NCBI RefSeq assembly: GCF_014831675.1 | Contig: NZ_VJXY01000008.1 | Coordinates: forward strand, 1-64,000 | From: Komarekiella delphini-convector SJRDD-AB1 | GTDB lineage: Bacteria > Cyanobacteriota > Cyanobacteriia > Cyanobacteriales > Nostocaceae | DNA: 64,000 nucleotides | Direction of reading: 5' to 3' | In this document: positions 37,035 through 46,077 of the stretch, in pieces | Position numbering within the stretch: position 1 is the first letter of the stretch | Layout of the letters: each line of letters starts with the position of its first letter | Program-made: the position numbers and the translations under genes | The notes under the pieces: model-generated | Databases searched by the model: none | Seen by the model: only the letters and a program-made list of their open reading frames with translations | Told to the model about the DNA's origin: nothing

Positions 37035-37715
37035 ATGACCGCTCTAACCTTACAGGAAATCTCTGCTCAGTTAGAAAGTCCGAATTTGCGCGATCGCATG
37101 GTAGCCCTTGCCAATCTGCGTCACGTTTCCCCTGAAGACGCAGTACCTTTGATTAAAAAGGTATTGGATGATGAATCTCTGCAATTACGCTCTATGGCAA
37201 TATTTGCTTTGGGAATCAAGCCTACGGAAGAATCTTATCCACTTTTAGTGAGAATACTAGAAACCGACCCAGATTATGGTATTCGTGCTGATGCCGCTGG
37301 TGCTTTAGGATATTTGGGCGATGTCAGAGCCTTTGAGGTGCTTTCACGAGCGTTTTATGAAGATACTGATTGGTTAGTACGCTTTAGTGCAGCCGTTTCT
37401 CTAGGTAATATTAAAGACCCCCGCGCCCACGAAATCCTCATTAAGGCGTTGGATAGCGAAGAAGTAGTCTTGCAACAAGCTGCAATCTCCGCTTTAGGAG
37501 AAATTAAAGACATCGATTCTGTAGATCAAATCCTGCGCTTTGCTCAATCAGATGATTGGTTAGTAAGGCAGCGTCTTGCAGAAGCTTTGGGTCATCTTCC
37601 TACTCCCAAGAGTATCTCTGCTTTAAAATACTTAGAAAAAGACAATCACAACCACGTTGCTGAAGCAGCAAGGTTTTCTCTTAAGAAACTTGAGGAAACA
37701 GGCAATCAAGCTTAA
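37035..37715 (+). CDS. nblB: HEAT-repeat protein, NblB-like
   Basis: A 226-residue protein made of about six HEAT-like (PBS lyase type) repeats of about 30 residues, such as SMAIFALGIKPTEESYPLLV and RFSAAVSLGNIKDPRAHEIL. Length and repeat form match NblB, needed for phycobilisome breakdown in Synechococcus, and also bilin lyase CpcE-type subunits. NblB is preferred because the protein is not paired with a CpcF. It lies 68 bp upstream of a CpcS-type bilin lyase on the same strand, so both probably act on phycobiliproteins and share a transcript. Confidence 0.78.
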   Translation: MTALTLQEISAQLESPNLRDRMVALANLRHVSPEDAVPLIKKVLDDESLQLRSMAIFALGIKPTEESYPLLVRILETDPDYGIRADAAGALGYLGDVRAFEVLSRAFYEDTDWLVRFSAAVSLGNIKDPRAHEILIKALDSEEVVLQQAAISALGEIKDIDSVDQILRFAQSDDWLVRQRLAEALGHLPTPKSISALKYLEKDNHNHVAEAARFSLKKLEETGNQA

Positions 37716-37783
37716 TATCTGCTCCTACTACCTTTTAATAATAAGTGGGGTTTTTCGCATTTTGATGCAGGGTAATTTCATTC

Positions 37784-38341
37784 ATGAATATTGAAGAATT
37801 TTTTGAGTTGAGTGCAGGTAAATGGTTTTCCCATCGTACTAGTCACCATTTGGCTGATAAGCAATTTGAACATGGCAAGTCAGACATCATCATTGAGACG
37901 CTAGCAACAGATCATCCAGAGGTGATCAAGCTGTGTCAACTGTACGAAATTGCTCCTGATTCAGCTTCTTGTGGCGCTAGAGTTACTTGGAACAGCACGG
38001 AGCCAGAAAAATCCAATGGTTCTACTGTGTTGGTTTCAGTACCCGATGCAGATAATCCCGCAGAAGGCAAGTTACTGCGGCAAATGAATCATACCGAGAA
38101 AGCTCCAGTAGCCAGACGCTATAAAATAGACAGTGATGATGCTTTGACCTTAACTACAGAGTATGAAACCATGTGGTCTGAGGAACGCCTGTGGTTTGCT
38201 AGTCCTAATTTGCGAATGCGGGCTAGTGTATTAAAGCATTCTGACGGCTTTAGTATAGCTTCTTTCACTTCTGAGATTCGTATGGGTGGTTCTCCACCAG
38301 CCGCCAAAGCTTCCGAAACAGCTAATTCAGCATTGAGTTAG
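37784..38341 (+). CDS. cpcS: Phycobiliprotein lyase, CpcS/CpeS family
   Basis: A 185-residue lipocalin-like lyase. The N-terminal [18 protein letters not shown] and the strands [23 protein letters not shown] and [13 protein letters not shown] are family marks. It attaches phycocyanobilin to the Cys-82/84-type position of phycocyanin and allophycocyanin subunits. Subtype (CpcS-III versus CpcU/CpeS) was not settled. It is probably cotranscribed with the NblB-like gene. A C6/G6 hairpin follows the stop. Confidence 0.88.
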   Translation: MNIEEFFELSAGKWFSHRTSHHLADKQFEHGKSDIIIETLATDHPEVIKLCQLYEIAPDSASCGARVTWNSTEPEKSNGSTVLVSVPDADNPAEGKLLRQMNHTEKAPVARRYKIDSDDALTLTTEYETMWSEERLWFASPNLRMRASVLKHSDGFSIASFTSEIRMGGSPPAAKASETANSALS

Positions 38342-38358
38342 TGTTGCTATTTAATAAA

Positions 38359-38376
38359 CCCCCCGTTTCTGGGGGG
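38359..38376 (+). terminator. C6/G6 hairpin after cpcS
   Basis: CCCCCC, loop GTTTCT, GGGGGG. No T-run follows directly, though T-rich sequence comes 14 bases later. Possible terminator or transcript-stabilising end. Confidence 0.4.
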
Positions 38377-38499
38377 AATCAAGCTTAATATTTTTTATTG
38401 ATACAGCGTTTACTAATCTGCTGAGGTAAGAATTTATCTGTCTTGACAGCGATCGCAGCTTTTAAAATCGATGCTAAAATTCGATGTCACTTTCTCAAA

Positions 38500-40320
38500 T
38501 TAATCCATCAACATTAACCGCAGCGGATCTAAACGCACATACCAAGGGAAAGATTGGTCTTTGATAGTTGCCCATTTTTCCTTAAAAACTTCTGCTTGCA
38601 GATGGTAATCCTGAAGATTATGAGCGGGAGAATGCAGCTTTAAAAATAACGTCATTCGGTGGGGCGTTTCACTTGTGCGTACTACCCAGCAAGGAAAAGT
38701 ATTTTCACAGGATGAATCTCCGGTAAATGTGATTTGATGAGCGCGAATGCCGACATGGGATACTTCGCTTTTAATCGGTTCAATAACTTGGAGGCTACAA
38801 CCCCAGTCAACTGCTTCTACTTGTTCTGATGATTTGGGAACAGCACGAGAAAAGTTTTTACACCCAGTTAATTGAGCAACACTTACATTAGCAGGATGCT
38901 CAAAAATATCATATTTAGAACTATGATGAACTGTTTTCCCATGCTCCAATACCAACAGATTGGAGCAAATTCGGTAAGCTTCTTCCATATTGTGGGTAAC
39001 AAATAAAGTCACACCTTGATATTCAGCTAGAGTTGCCGTCATTTGCTGTTCTAATTGACTACGCAAGTGGGTATCGAGTGCGGAAAACGGCTCATCTAAA
39101 AGCAAGGCTTCTGGTTGACTAGCCAATGCTCTGGCTAAGGCTACCCGTTGCTGTTGGCCCCCAGAAAGTTGGTACGGGAAGCGTGAGCCTAATCCCTGTA
39201 ACTGCATGGCTATTAGTTGCTGTTCTACCTGTACCCGAATAGCCCCAGCAGATAGTCCCTTGGGTAAGCCAAAAGCGATATTTTGCGCCACAGTCAAATG
39301 TGGGAACAAAGCATAATTCTGCACTAAAAAACCGACGCGGCGATCGCGGCTTGGCAAATTAATTCCTTTTTCCGAGTCAAATAATACTCTGCCATTCAAG
39401 ACTATGCGCCCTCTAGTCGGTGTTTCTATCCCCGCAATACACCGCAAAATCATACTTTTACCTGCTCCAGAGCCTCCCAATAATCCTAAAGGTTGCTCAT
39501 TAGTATTAAAAAACACCTGGAGATGAAAACTCGGCAATCGTTTCTCAATGTCTACAAATAATCCAGTTGCAGAGGAATTATAAGTCCTAAGTCCTAACTG
39601 AGTTATTCTCTCCCTGCTCCTCTGCTCCCCTGCTCCCCCTTCTCCCCTGCTCCCCCTGCTGCTCTCCCTAAATTCCTGCCAAAGATTGACTGCAATAATA
39701 CCAGATAGAGAAATTACCATAATAGCGATCGCCCAAAACCAGGCTTCGTTCATTGCTCCCGCTTCCACAGCAAAATAAATTGCCATAGGGATTGTCTGAG
39801 TTTGTCCAGGAATGTTACCAGCCAACATCAATGTGGCACCGAATTCACCTAGAGCGCGAGCAAAAGCCAGAGTCGTGGCGGCTACAATGCCAGGTAATGC
39901 TAAAGGTAAACTAATACGCCAAAAGATTGTGATATCTTTTGCGCCAAGGGTTTTGGCTACCCGTAGTAGATTCCCATCTATCTGTTCAAAAGCTCCCAAT
40001 GCAGTTTTATACATCAATGGAAAAGCAACAACTGTAGCTGCGATCGCTGCACCGTACCAAGTAAAAACAATGCTAAAGTTCAAAGGCTCCATTAGTTTCC
40101 CTACTGGGCCGTTTTTGCCAAAAAATAGCAGTAACAAAAAGCCAACTACTGTGGGGGGTAAAATGAGTGGTGCAATAAACAAACCTTCAATCAAGGATTT
40201 ACCTTTGCCGCGATATTCCAACATCCAATAGGCAGCAGCAATGCCTAAAAAGAAGGTGATAAATGTTGCCAGTAATGAAGTTTTAAGTGATATCCAGAGG
40301 GGTGATAAATCTAGTTGCAT
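38500..40320 (-). CDS. modBC: Fused molybdate ABC transporter, ModB permease plus ModC ATPase
   Basis: A 606-residue fusion. Residues about 1-205 are the ModB permease with five to six helices and the ATPase-contact loop GALGAFEQIDGNLLRVAKTLGA. Residues about 250-470 are the ModC ATPase: Walker A GGSGAGKS, signature LSGGQQQR, Walker B LLLDEPFSALD, switch His in FVTHNMEE. A TOBE-like tail follows. Fused modBC is known from Anabaena variabilis. The linker (about 216-247) is a translated spacer repeat. The ATG at 40320 is preferred; a TTG at 40350 would add ten residues. The modA gene upstream is only a remnant. Confidence 0.92.
   Translation of the reverse strand: MQLDLSPLWISLKTSLLATFITFFLGIAAAYWMLEYRGKGKSLIEGLFIAPLILPPTVVGFLLLLFFGKNGPVGKLMEPLNFSIVFTWYGAAIAATVVAFPLMYKTALGAFEQIDGNLLRVAKTLGAKDITIFWRISLPLALPGIVAATTLAFARALGEFGATLMLAGNIPGQTQTIPMAIYFAVEAGAMNEAWFWAIAIMVISLSGIIAVNLWQEFRESSRGSRGEGGAGEQRSRERITQLGLRTYNSSATGLFVDIEKRLPSFHLQVFFNTNEQPLGLLGGSGAGKSMILRCIAGIETPTRGRIVLNGRVLFDSEKGINLPSRDRRVGFLVQNYALFPHLTVAQNIAFGLPKGLSAGAIRVQVEQQLIAMQLQGLGSRFPYQLSGGQQQRVALARALASQPEALLLDEPFSALDTHLRSQLEQQMTATLAEYQGVTLFVTHNMEEAYRICSNLLVLEHGKTVHHSSKYDIFEHPANVSVAQLTGCKNFSRAVPKSSEQVEAVDWGCSLQVIEPIKSEVSHVGIRAHQITFTGDSSCENTFPCWVVRTSETPHRMTLFLKLHSPAHNLQDYHLQAEVFKEKWATIKDQSFPWYVRLDPLRLMLMD
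39580..39672 (-). repeat. Spacer-type repeat inside the modBC frame
   Basis: On the coding strand this reads AGCAGGGGAGCAGAGGAGCAG followed by GGAGAGAATAACTC, then the doubled AGTTAGGACTTAGGACT. Its composition and order match intergenic repeats at 19987-20088 and 57110-57185. It encodes GEGGAGEQRSRERITQ, a Gly/Arg/Glu-rich segment that joins the permease to the ATPase. Confidence 0.7.
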
Positions 40321-40399
40321 AGCTGTGTATAGAAGAATTAGTGTATGCAAACATTTGTTAAAAATAGTTCAAATTAACTCAATCAAAATTTCTCTTTTA

Positions 40400-40513
40400 T
40401 CAACTCTTAGCTAGCGTCAAACCTTGTCTTTCAAACACAGTTTTAGCTCCATTGCCAGATAGAAATTGCACAAAATATTTACTTATCAAAGCAAAGATGC
40501 GTTGATTATTCAT
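40400..40513 (-). pseudogene. modA: Remnant of modA (molybdate-binding protein), C terminus only
   Basis: The minus strand encodes a 37-residue stretch ending at TGA 40400-40402, whose last part KYFVQFLSGNGAKTVFERQG then LTLAKS matches the end of periplasmic molybdate-binding proteins (FVxFLLSxxGxxxFxxxGF). Before it only a short frame remains, with no signal peptide and no binding site. It lies 80 bp upstream of modBC on the same strand, where an intact modA would be expected. Copy D of the PATE-like element is 116 bp further upstream, near the probable deletion end. Confidence 0.7.
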
Positions 40514-40628
40514 TTTCAGTATCTCAAGCCTTTTTCTCAGTTATTTTATATTTTACCAACTTTATACATACTAAATTGGTAATAAATAAATATGAAAATC
40601 TTAAAAGCAGAGCATTAGCGCATTAGCT

Positions 40629-40765
40629 TATAAAAAGGCGTCGGGAAAACCCATTCTTTCTGGGGATGGGATGAAAGACGCCTTTTTAGGCCGTTGACTG
40701 TTGACTGTCAACAGTCAACAGTCTTTCGTGTTATCCCATCTCCTTGGCGGGGTGGGATGAGCTTA
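40629..40765 (+). mobile_element. PATE-like nonautonomous IS200/IS605 element, copy D
   Basis: TATAAAAAGGCGTCGGG to GTGGGATGAGCTTA. The left hairpin is long (GGGAAAACCCATTCTTTCTG then GGGATGGGATGAAAGACGCC). The centre shares CAGTCAACAGTCTTTCGTGT with copy C. It stands between the modA remnant and the large hybrid kinase, in a 556-bp gene-free stretch. Confidence 0.82.
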
Positions 40766-40876
40766 TAAGCATTTTTGAATAAGCTTTTCAGTATCTTAGA
40801 TAGAATACTACCAAAATAATTGGTAAATAGTAGCAATTACTACAATAAAATTCTTGTAAAAATTAGTGCATAGATT

Positions 40877-43753
40877 TTACTTAATAATGCTCACAATGGC
40901 TGCAATTAATGCATCTGGCTCTATCGGCTTAGGAAGGTGTATCTGAAATCCTGCTGCGATCGCCCTTTGCTTATTTATTTCTCCAGCGTAGGCACTCAAG
41001 GCAATTGCTGGAATGTTTCCGCCTTGATCTGATGTTAAGCTTCGCACTCGCCGCATTAGCATGTACCCATCCATCTCTGCCATGCCAATGTCGCTTACTA
41101 ATACGCTTGGCTGATACTGAGTTAAAGCACTCAGTGCTTCTGCTGCCGAAGCCACGGCAATTACATTTGCTTTTTCCTGCTCTAGTATAAAACTGATATA
41201 CTCCCGCATATCAGCCATATCATCCACTACTAAAACCGTAATGCCGTGCAAATCTGGAGAGAGTTGAGATTCCTTGATTTGTTGATGTATTCTTAGTTGT
41301 TGTTGCATCAGTGGAAGTTTAACAGTGAAGGTGGCTCCCTGTCCTTCTCCAAGACTTTCTGCCTGAACTGTACCGCCGTGCAATTCGACGATTTGGCGGA
41401 CGATCGCTAATCCCAATCCTAATCCACCAAACTTTCGAGTTGTAGCACTATCTGCTTGTCGGAAGTACTCAAACACATAAGGAAGAAAGTTAGGATGGAT
41501 ACCTTTGCCTGTGTCGCTGACTACAATTTGAGCATGACAATCAACGCGCTCTAATCGCACCTCTACTTTTCCTGCTTGAGGTGTGAACTTGACAGCATTC
41601 GAGACAAGATTCCAGAGCACCTGCTGTAAGCGACCTGCATCGCCTAATACTTGGTCAATATTCGGTTCTAGCACCGTTTGAATTTGAATGGATTTGGCTT
41701 CCGCCGCCAGTCGCACAGTCTCCAATGCGGCTGTAATAGTCACAGCAAGATTGACTGGAGCGACATTCAAGCTGAGCTTGCCCTGTAAAATACGAGAAAC
41801 GTCAAGCAGGTCTTCAATTAGTTGCACCTGGAGTCTAGCATTCCGCTCGATTGTCTCCAGTGCATAGGCTGTTTTCCGCTCATCTAGCTTGCGAGATTGC
41901 AACAGCTTTGACCATCCCAAAATAGGATTAAGGGGGGTGCGGAGTTCATGGGACAGCACAGCCAAAAACTCATCTTTGACTCGATTTGCTGCCTCAGCTG
42001 TCTCTCGTGCAGCTTGTTCCCGTGCCAATAGTTTTTCGCGCTCTGCCTCCGCGCATTTGCGTTCGGTAATATCACGCGCAACACAATAGAGCAGCTTTTG
42101 CTCTAAGAAAGGGGCAACACTCCACAAAATCCAACGGTAGGAGCCATCTCGACAGCGGTAACGGTTTTCAAACCCACTAGTCTGGATACCTTGGGCTAGC
42201 TTTTGTGCTTCCACCTGTGTCGCAGCCTGATCGTCTGGATGAACAAACTCAATGTAAGGCTGTGTGGTTAACTCTTCTAAGGTATAGCCGAGCGTTTTTG
42301 TCCAAGCCGAGCTAGCTTGAAGAAAGTATCCATCCATATTGCTGATTGCCAGCATATCGCGAGAGAGTTGAAAGAAGCGATCGCGGTCTTCTTCGGCTTT
42401 CCTGCGCTTGGTAACATCTGCGAGTGCGCCGGGAAAAGCGACTGGTCTGCCAGCAGTATCATATTCGGCACGTCCTCGTGCAGTAACCCACCGCTCCTCG
42501 CCATCAGCAGTATAGACGCGATACTCAGCCAAATATTCCTCGCTTGTGGCGATCGCCCGGTTAATTGCTGCTAAGACGCGTGGTCGGTCTTCCTCATGCA
42601 TAGCACGCAAAAATATCTCAATTGGCAATCCCTTTGCCGCACTCTCTGGGTCTACTCCAAATAAGTGAGCAAAGGCTGCATCTGTAGTTACTCGATTTTC
42701 GAGAATGTTCCACCGCCAAGTGTAAACTGCTCCAGCCAACAAAGCAGACTCCAACTGCACATGAGCTTCCCGGAGATCTTCTTCTACTTGCTTGCTATTA
42801 GTGATTTCGGTAACAAAAATGGTGATTCCGCTTTCTGAAGGGTAGACACGGTTTTCAAACCAGCGTTGCCAAGGAGAATAGAAGTATTCAAACTGGGTAG
42901 GAATTTGCTCAACGATAACGCGATGCAACTCAGTGTAAAACTGGCTATTTACCATTTCCGGGAACAAATCCCAAATACTTTGTCCGATTAGTTCTTCCCT
43001 AGATCTGCCAGTCACTTCCACCACACGATCATTAATATAGGTGTAGCGCCACTCACGATCAAGTCTAAAAAATTGGTCGCTAAGGCTCATCAACACGCTA
43101 TCCAAGCTTGCTTTGGCAGCTTGCGCCTCCATTCGCAGTTCTTGCTCATACCGCATTGTTTGCTGAAGCTGTTGATTCGCTTGCTTTAATTCTTGGGCAC
43201 GCAGATAAATCTCTGCCTCCATTTGCTCAGCCCGACTCCACAACGCCAGATTTTCTAAATGTTGTTCGTTGCGCTGCTGTCGAAACTGCATAAATTCAGT
43301 CACGTCCTGAACCTGGTGAATAATGTGAGCAACCTCTTGGTTTTCTGTCAACACAGGCGAATTGACCGGACTCCAGTAGCGTTCTTCAAAACCACCTCCT
43401 TTAGACTCTGGACGGGGAATATCATATTTCTGAACTGCCATCACATCGCTGGCTCGGTTCTGGATTACTGCCTTCAAGGAAGTTTGTAGGTTGTGGACTC
43501 CACTCGCTGTAGGATCATTGGGGTTGTCAGGAAACACTTCAAAAATGCCACGATCCAAAATTTCTTCTCGTTGGGTCATTGTTGCCTGCAAGTAAGCGTT
43601 GCTGACTGCGATGATCGTAAACTTGGGTGAGTCGGCTGCCAGCACGAGATACAAGCCGGGAACTGCCTCAAACAAAGCACGAAAATCAATTGATCCAGCA
43701 CAAGTATGCTGCTTTGATACAGTTATAGATGGATCGTGATGCTCAGAACTCAT
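40877..43753 (-). CDS. Large hybrid sensor histidine kinase (multiple PAS-HisKA-HATPase-REC)
   Basis: A 958-residue soluble hybrid kinase with no membrane segment. Four PAS-type domains are visible: about 25-155, 215-320, 330-450 and 455-575 (ending DITERK). A coiled coil lies at about 160-215. The HisKA box is SHELRTPLNPILGW, the ATP-binding part has NLVSNAVKFT, DTGKGI and GGLGLGLAI, and a receiver with VVDDMAD, LVSDIGMAEMDG and LPKPIEP is C-terminal. The kinase-receiver half is paralogous to that at 2609-4912. No partner regulator is adjacent. Confidence 0.9.
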   Translation of the reverse strand: MSSEHHDPSITVSKQHTCAGSIDFRALFEAVPGLYLVLAADSPKFTIIAVSNAYLQATMTQREEILDRGIFEVFPDNPNDPTASGVHNLQTSLKAVIQNRASDVMAVQKYDIPRPESKGGGFEERYWSPVNSPVLTENQEVAHIIHQVQDVTEFMQFRQQRNEQHLENLALWSRAEQMEAEIYLRAQELKQANQQLQQTMRYEQELRMEAQAAKASLDSVLMSLSDQFFRLDREWRYTYINDRVVEVTGRSREELIGQSIWDLFPEMVNSQFYTELHRVIVEQIPTQFEYFYSPWQRWFENRVYPSESGITIFVTEITNSKQVEEDLREAHVQLESALLAGAVYTWRWNILENRVTTDAAFAHLFGVDPESAAKGLPIEIFLRAMHEEDRPRVLAAINRAIATSEEYLAEYRVYTADGEERWVTARGRAEYDTAGRPVAFPGALADVTKRRKAEEDRDRFFQLSRDMLAISNMDGYFLQASSAWTKTLGYTLEELTTQPYIEFVHPDDQAATQVEAQKLAQGIQTSGFENRYRCRDGSYRWILWSVAPFLEQKLLYCVARDITERKCAEAEREKLLAREQAARETAEAANRVKDEFLAVLSHELRTPLNPILGWSKLLQSRKLDERKTAYALETIERNARLQVQLIEDLLDVSRILQGKLSLNVAPVNLAVTITAALETVRLAAEAKSIQIQTVLEPNIDQVLGDAGRLQQVLWNLVSNAVKFTPQAGKVEVRLERVDCHAQIVVSDTGKGIHPNFLPYVFEYFRQADSATTRKFGGLGLGLAIVRQIVELHGGTVQAESLGEGQGATFTVKLPLMQQQLRIHQQIKESQLSPDLHGITVLVVDDMADMREYISFILEQEKANVIAVASAAEALSALTQYQPSVLVSDIGMAEMDGYMLMRRVRSLTSDQGGNIPAIALSAYAGEINKQRAIAAGFQIHLPKPIEPDALIAAIVSIIK

Positions 43754-44402
43754 AAATCTAGAAGGCTGAACCAGCAGTGACCATAAACCTGAAATTTTGT
43801 TACATCCAATTTGCAGCTATGACGCAATGGAAGATCAGTAGTGAAGGATAGCAGAATCATTAGTACTAGGTTGAATTAGCTTGCACAAACGGTTTGGTTA
43901 CTCCGTAGTCATGCCAGTTCAGCTTCAGTTTGTTGCAATCGATGCAGCAAAGTTTGAAAGGCTGAAGTTTTATGCACAATAATTGCAGCTTTGCCATTCA
44001 CCTTTATAATTAACGGCGTTTAACATTCAGTGAGCGTTCAGATATTAATTGAAATCATATTGACTTTAGCAGTTAATTTAGATCGAATTTAACACTTAAT
44101 CATGCTAAAAAATCGTTATATTATTTGTGCGCTATTTGAGCTAATTGTTATTATTAATTTACAACTTAATTGTGCATAACGAGTGTGTAACAGTTTTCAC
44201 TTGAGTGAGGTACACAAAGAAGTAATTCGCCACAGATTATAGATGCGTAGAGGCTACTCTTCTCCTGACAAAGACGCTACGCGTAGTTTGAAGAAAGTCT
44301 GGCGGCGAACCCGCAAGGTACACAGATTAATTTACACCTCAAAATATTAGGAAACACTATATCTGTTCCAGATGCACTAAATTCTCTTAATACTGTCACA
44401 AT
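43754..44402. other. 649-bp gap, A/T-rich with one dispersed repeat
   Basis: Mostly A/T-rich upstream sequence of the kinase. Near 44240-44290 lies GATGCGTAGAGGCTACTCTT and GACGCTACGCGTAG, a repeat type also present at 31950-32000. No gene or tRNA seen. Confidence 0.45.
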
Positions 44403-45884
44403 TTAAATTTGCAAAAAGTTAGCGATCGCCTGCGGTAGCGGCAATACAATCAACACTAACAAAGCCATTGCCAGTAACCCTAAAATGTCACGTCCGTTAT
44501 CCAATTCAGTAACATCATTCAGCGCAGGTTCATCAATCAACGGTATGAACAATAAGATAATCGCCCACAACAAAAATTCATCTTGGACTAACGAAAGTAC
44601 TAGTAACAACAAGCGAGAAATTTGACCAATTGCCATTGCAGTTCGTTGCCCAAATATCGCATGCACAATGTGACCCCCATCTAGTTGTCCTACTGGCATC
44701 AAATTCAATGCTGTAACAATCAGACCCAAAAAACCTGCTACTGCCAAGGGATGCAAATCAATAGCTGATTTTGAGGTTAACTGACTACCCAAAGCCAACT
44801 TTGAGAGCAACGCTAGTAAAATTGAATATCTGGGATTGAGAGCATCAAAGTTTAATAGACCTGTTTTTTCAGTGAGAGGAACCATTTCTGAATTAGCCAA
44901 GCCCCATATTAATAATGGCAAAGTTGCAATAAAGCCTGCAATTGGGCCAGCAATACTAATGTCAAATAAAGCTTTACGGTTGGGAATCGGACTACGCATC
45001 TGAATAAATGCGCCAAAAGTTCCCAAGAAAAAAGGCATGGGGATAAAGTAAGGTAGCGTCGAGCGAATTTTGTAGAATCTTGCTGTTAAATAGTGACCAA
45101 GTTCATGGATGCCCAAAATAGTCATTAGTCCTAAAGCATAGGGCAATCCCTTCAAAAGAACAGTTGGGTCAGATTCCAGCACCGTCGGCTCAACACCAGC
45201 AATTTTCGCTCCCACCAAAGTAGTAGTAACCAAAGTAGCTGCTAGCAGCAAAAGTGCTAATCCTGGTCGAGTTAACTTTTCCTGTTTGCTTTGTAAATTT
45301 ACTTCTTTAGCAGCTTGAGTGTTAGGAACCAGCACAAAGAAGGGTTTACCATTCAAACCCTCTTGAAAGATTAGTAAGAAGCGATCGCCAAATTGTGCTT
45401 CAATATTTGCTTTAATCTGCTGGTAAGCATTGTTTGGTGTAGTTCGTAACTGGCCTCGGCAGACTACTGCTTGAGGTCGATACTCAATGTTTTGGACGTA
45501 GTATGTAGACCAGGGAAAACAATTTCGCAGCTGAGTTTCTTCTGTTGGCTCAATGGGACGCACTGGTGCTGATTCTGCTACAGGATTGGTCGCCGACTGT
45601 GATTCCGGGGCTTGGGCTTGGGTCTGTGTGTCCCTTGGTGCTTGACGCCCCCATTGAAACAACAGCCAGTATAACAGCAGGCACACAACTGACGGCCAAA
45701 TAAGCAGCGATGGTGGCGGTGGTTGTTTTGCCCCATACATCAGCGTCCATCCGCTCAATACAAATGCGGGTGTCATTAACACCAGCCATAACAACCACAC
45801 TGGCGTTCGGGTGATGCGAGCAACGCTGCGCTGCACCATTAAATAAGTAGCTAGCCCCAGTAAGAGGAGAAACCAAAATGCCAT
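44403..45884 (-). CDS. Site-2-protease-type membrane metallopeptidase (M50)
   Basis: A 493-residue multi-pass membrane protein. The zinc motif HELGHYLTARF sits in a membrane segment about residue 260, and the second ligand is in LMPVGQLDGGHIVHAIFG, the M50 hallmark. N-terminal helices plus a soluble domain (about 115-200) precede the core. Such proteases cut membrane-bound regulators in or near the bilayer; plant EGY proteases are related. A possible target is an anti-sigma factor such as that at 10843, which is speculation. It ends in a further run of helices. Confidence 0.87.
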   Translation of the reverse strand: MAFWFLLLLGLATYLMVQRSVARITRTPVWLLWLVLMTPAFVLSGWTLMYGAKQPPPPSLLIWPSVVCLLLYWLLFQWGRQAPRDTQTQAQAPESQSATNPVAESAPVRPIEPTEETQLRNCFPWSTYYVQNIEYRPQAVVCRGQLRTTPNNAYQQIKANIEAQFGDRFLLIFQEGLNGKPFFVLVPNTQAAKEVNLQSKQEKLTRPGLALLLLAATLVTTTLVGAKIAGVEPTVLESDPTVLLKGLPYALGLMTILGIHELGHYLTARFYKIRSTLPYFIPMPFFLGTFGAFIQMRSPIPNRKALFDISIAGPIAGFIATLPLLIWGLANSEMVPLTEKTGLLNFDALNPRYSILLALLSKLALGSQLTSKSAIDLHPLAVAGFLGLIVTALNLMPVGQLDGGHIVHAIFGQRTAMAIGQISRLLLLVLSLVQDEFLLWAIILLFIPLIDEPALNDVTELDNGRDILGLLAMALLVLIVLPLPQAIANFLQI

Positions 45885-46077
45885 GTTATCTTCAGTAATT
45901 TTGACAGAATATCATTCCTGTATTATGAGTACCACAGTACTAATTACAAGGCAGACTTCAAACTCCGATCTTTTCAACAACAGTTAATAGTGCTAGTTAT
46001 TTCTCAAGTTGCAATTCTTCAGAATTTCCACACTTTAACCTGATTATCCACAACTCCTCAATTTCGGCTTTTTTCTC

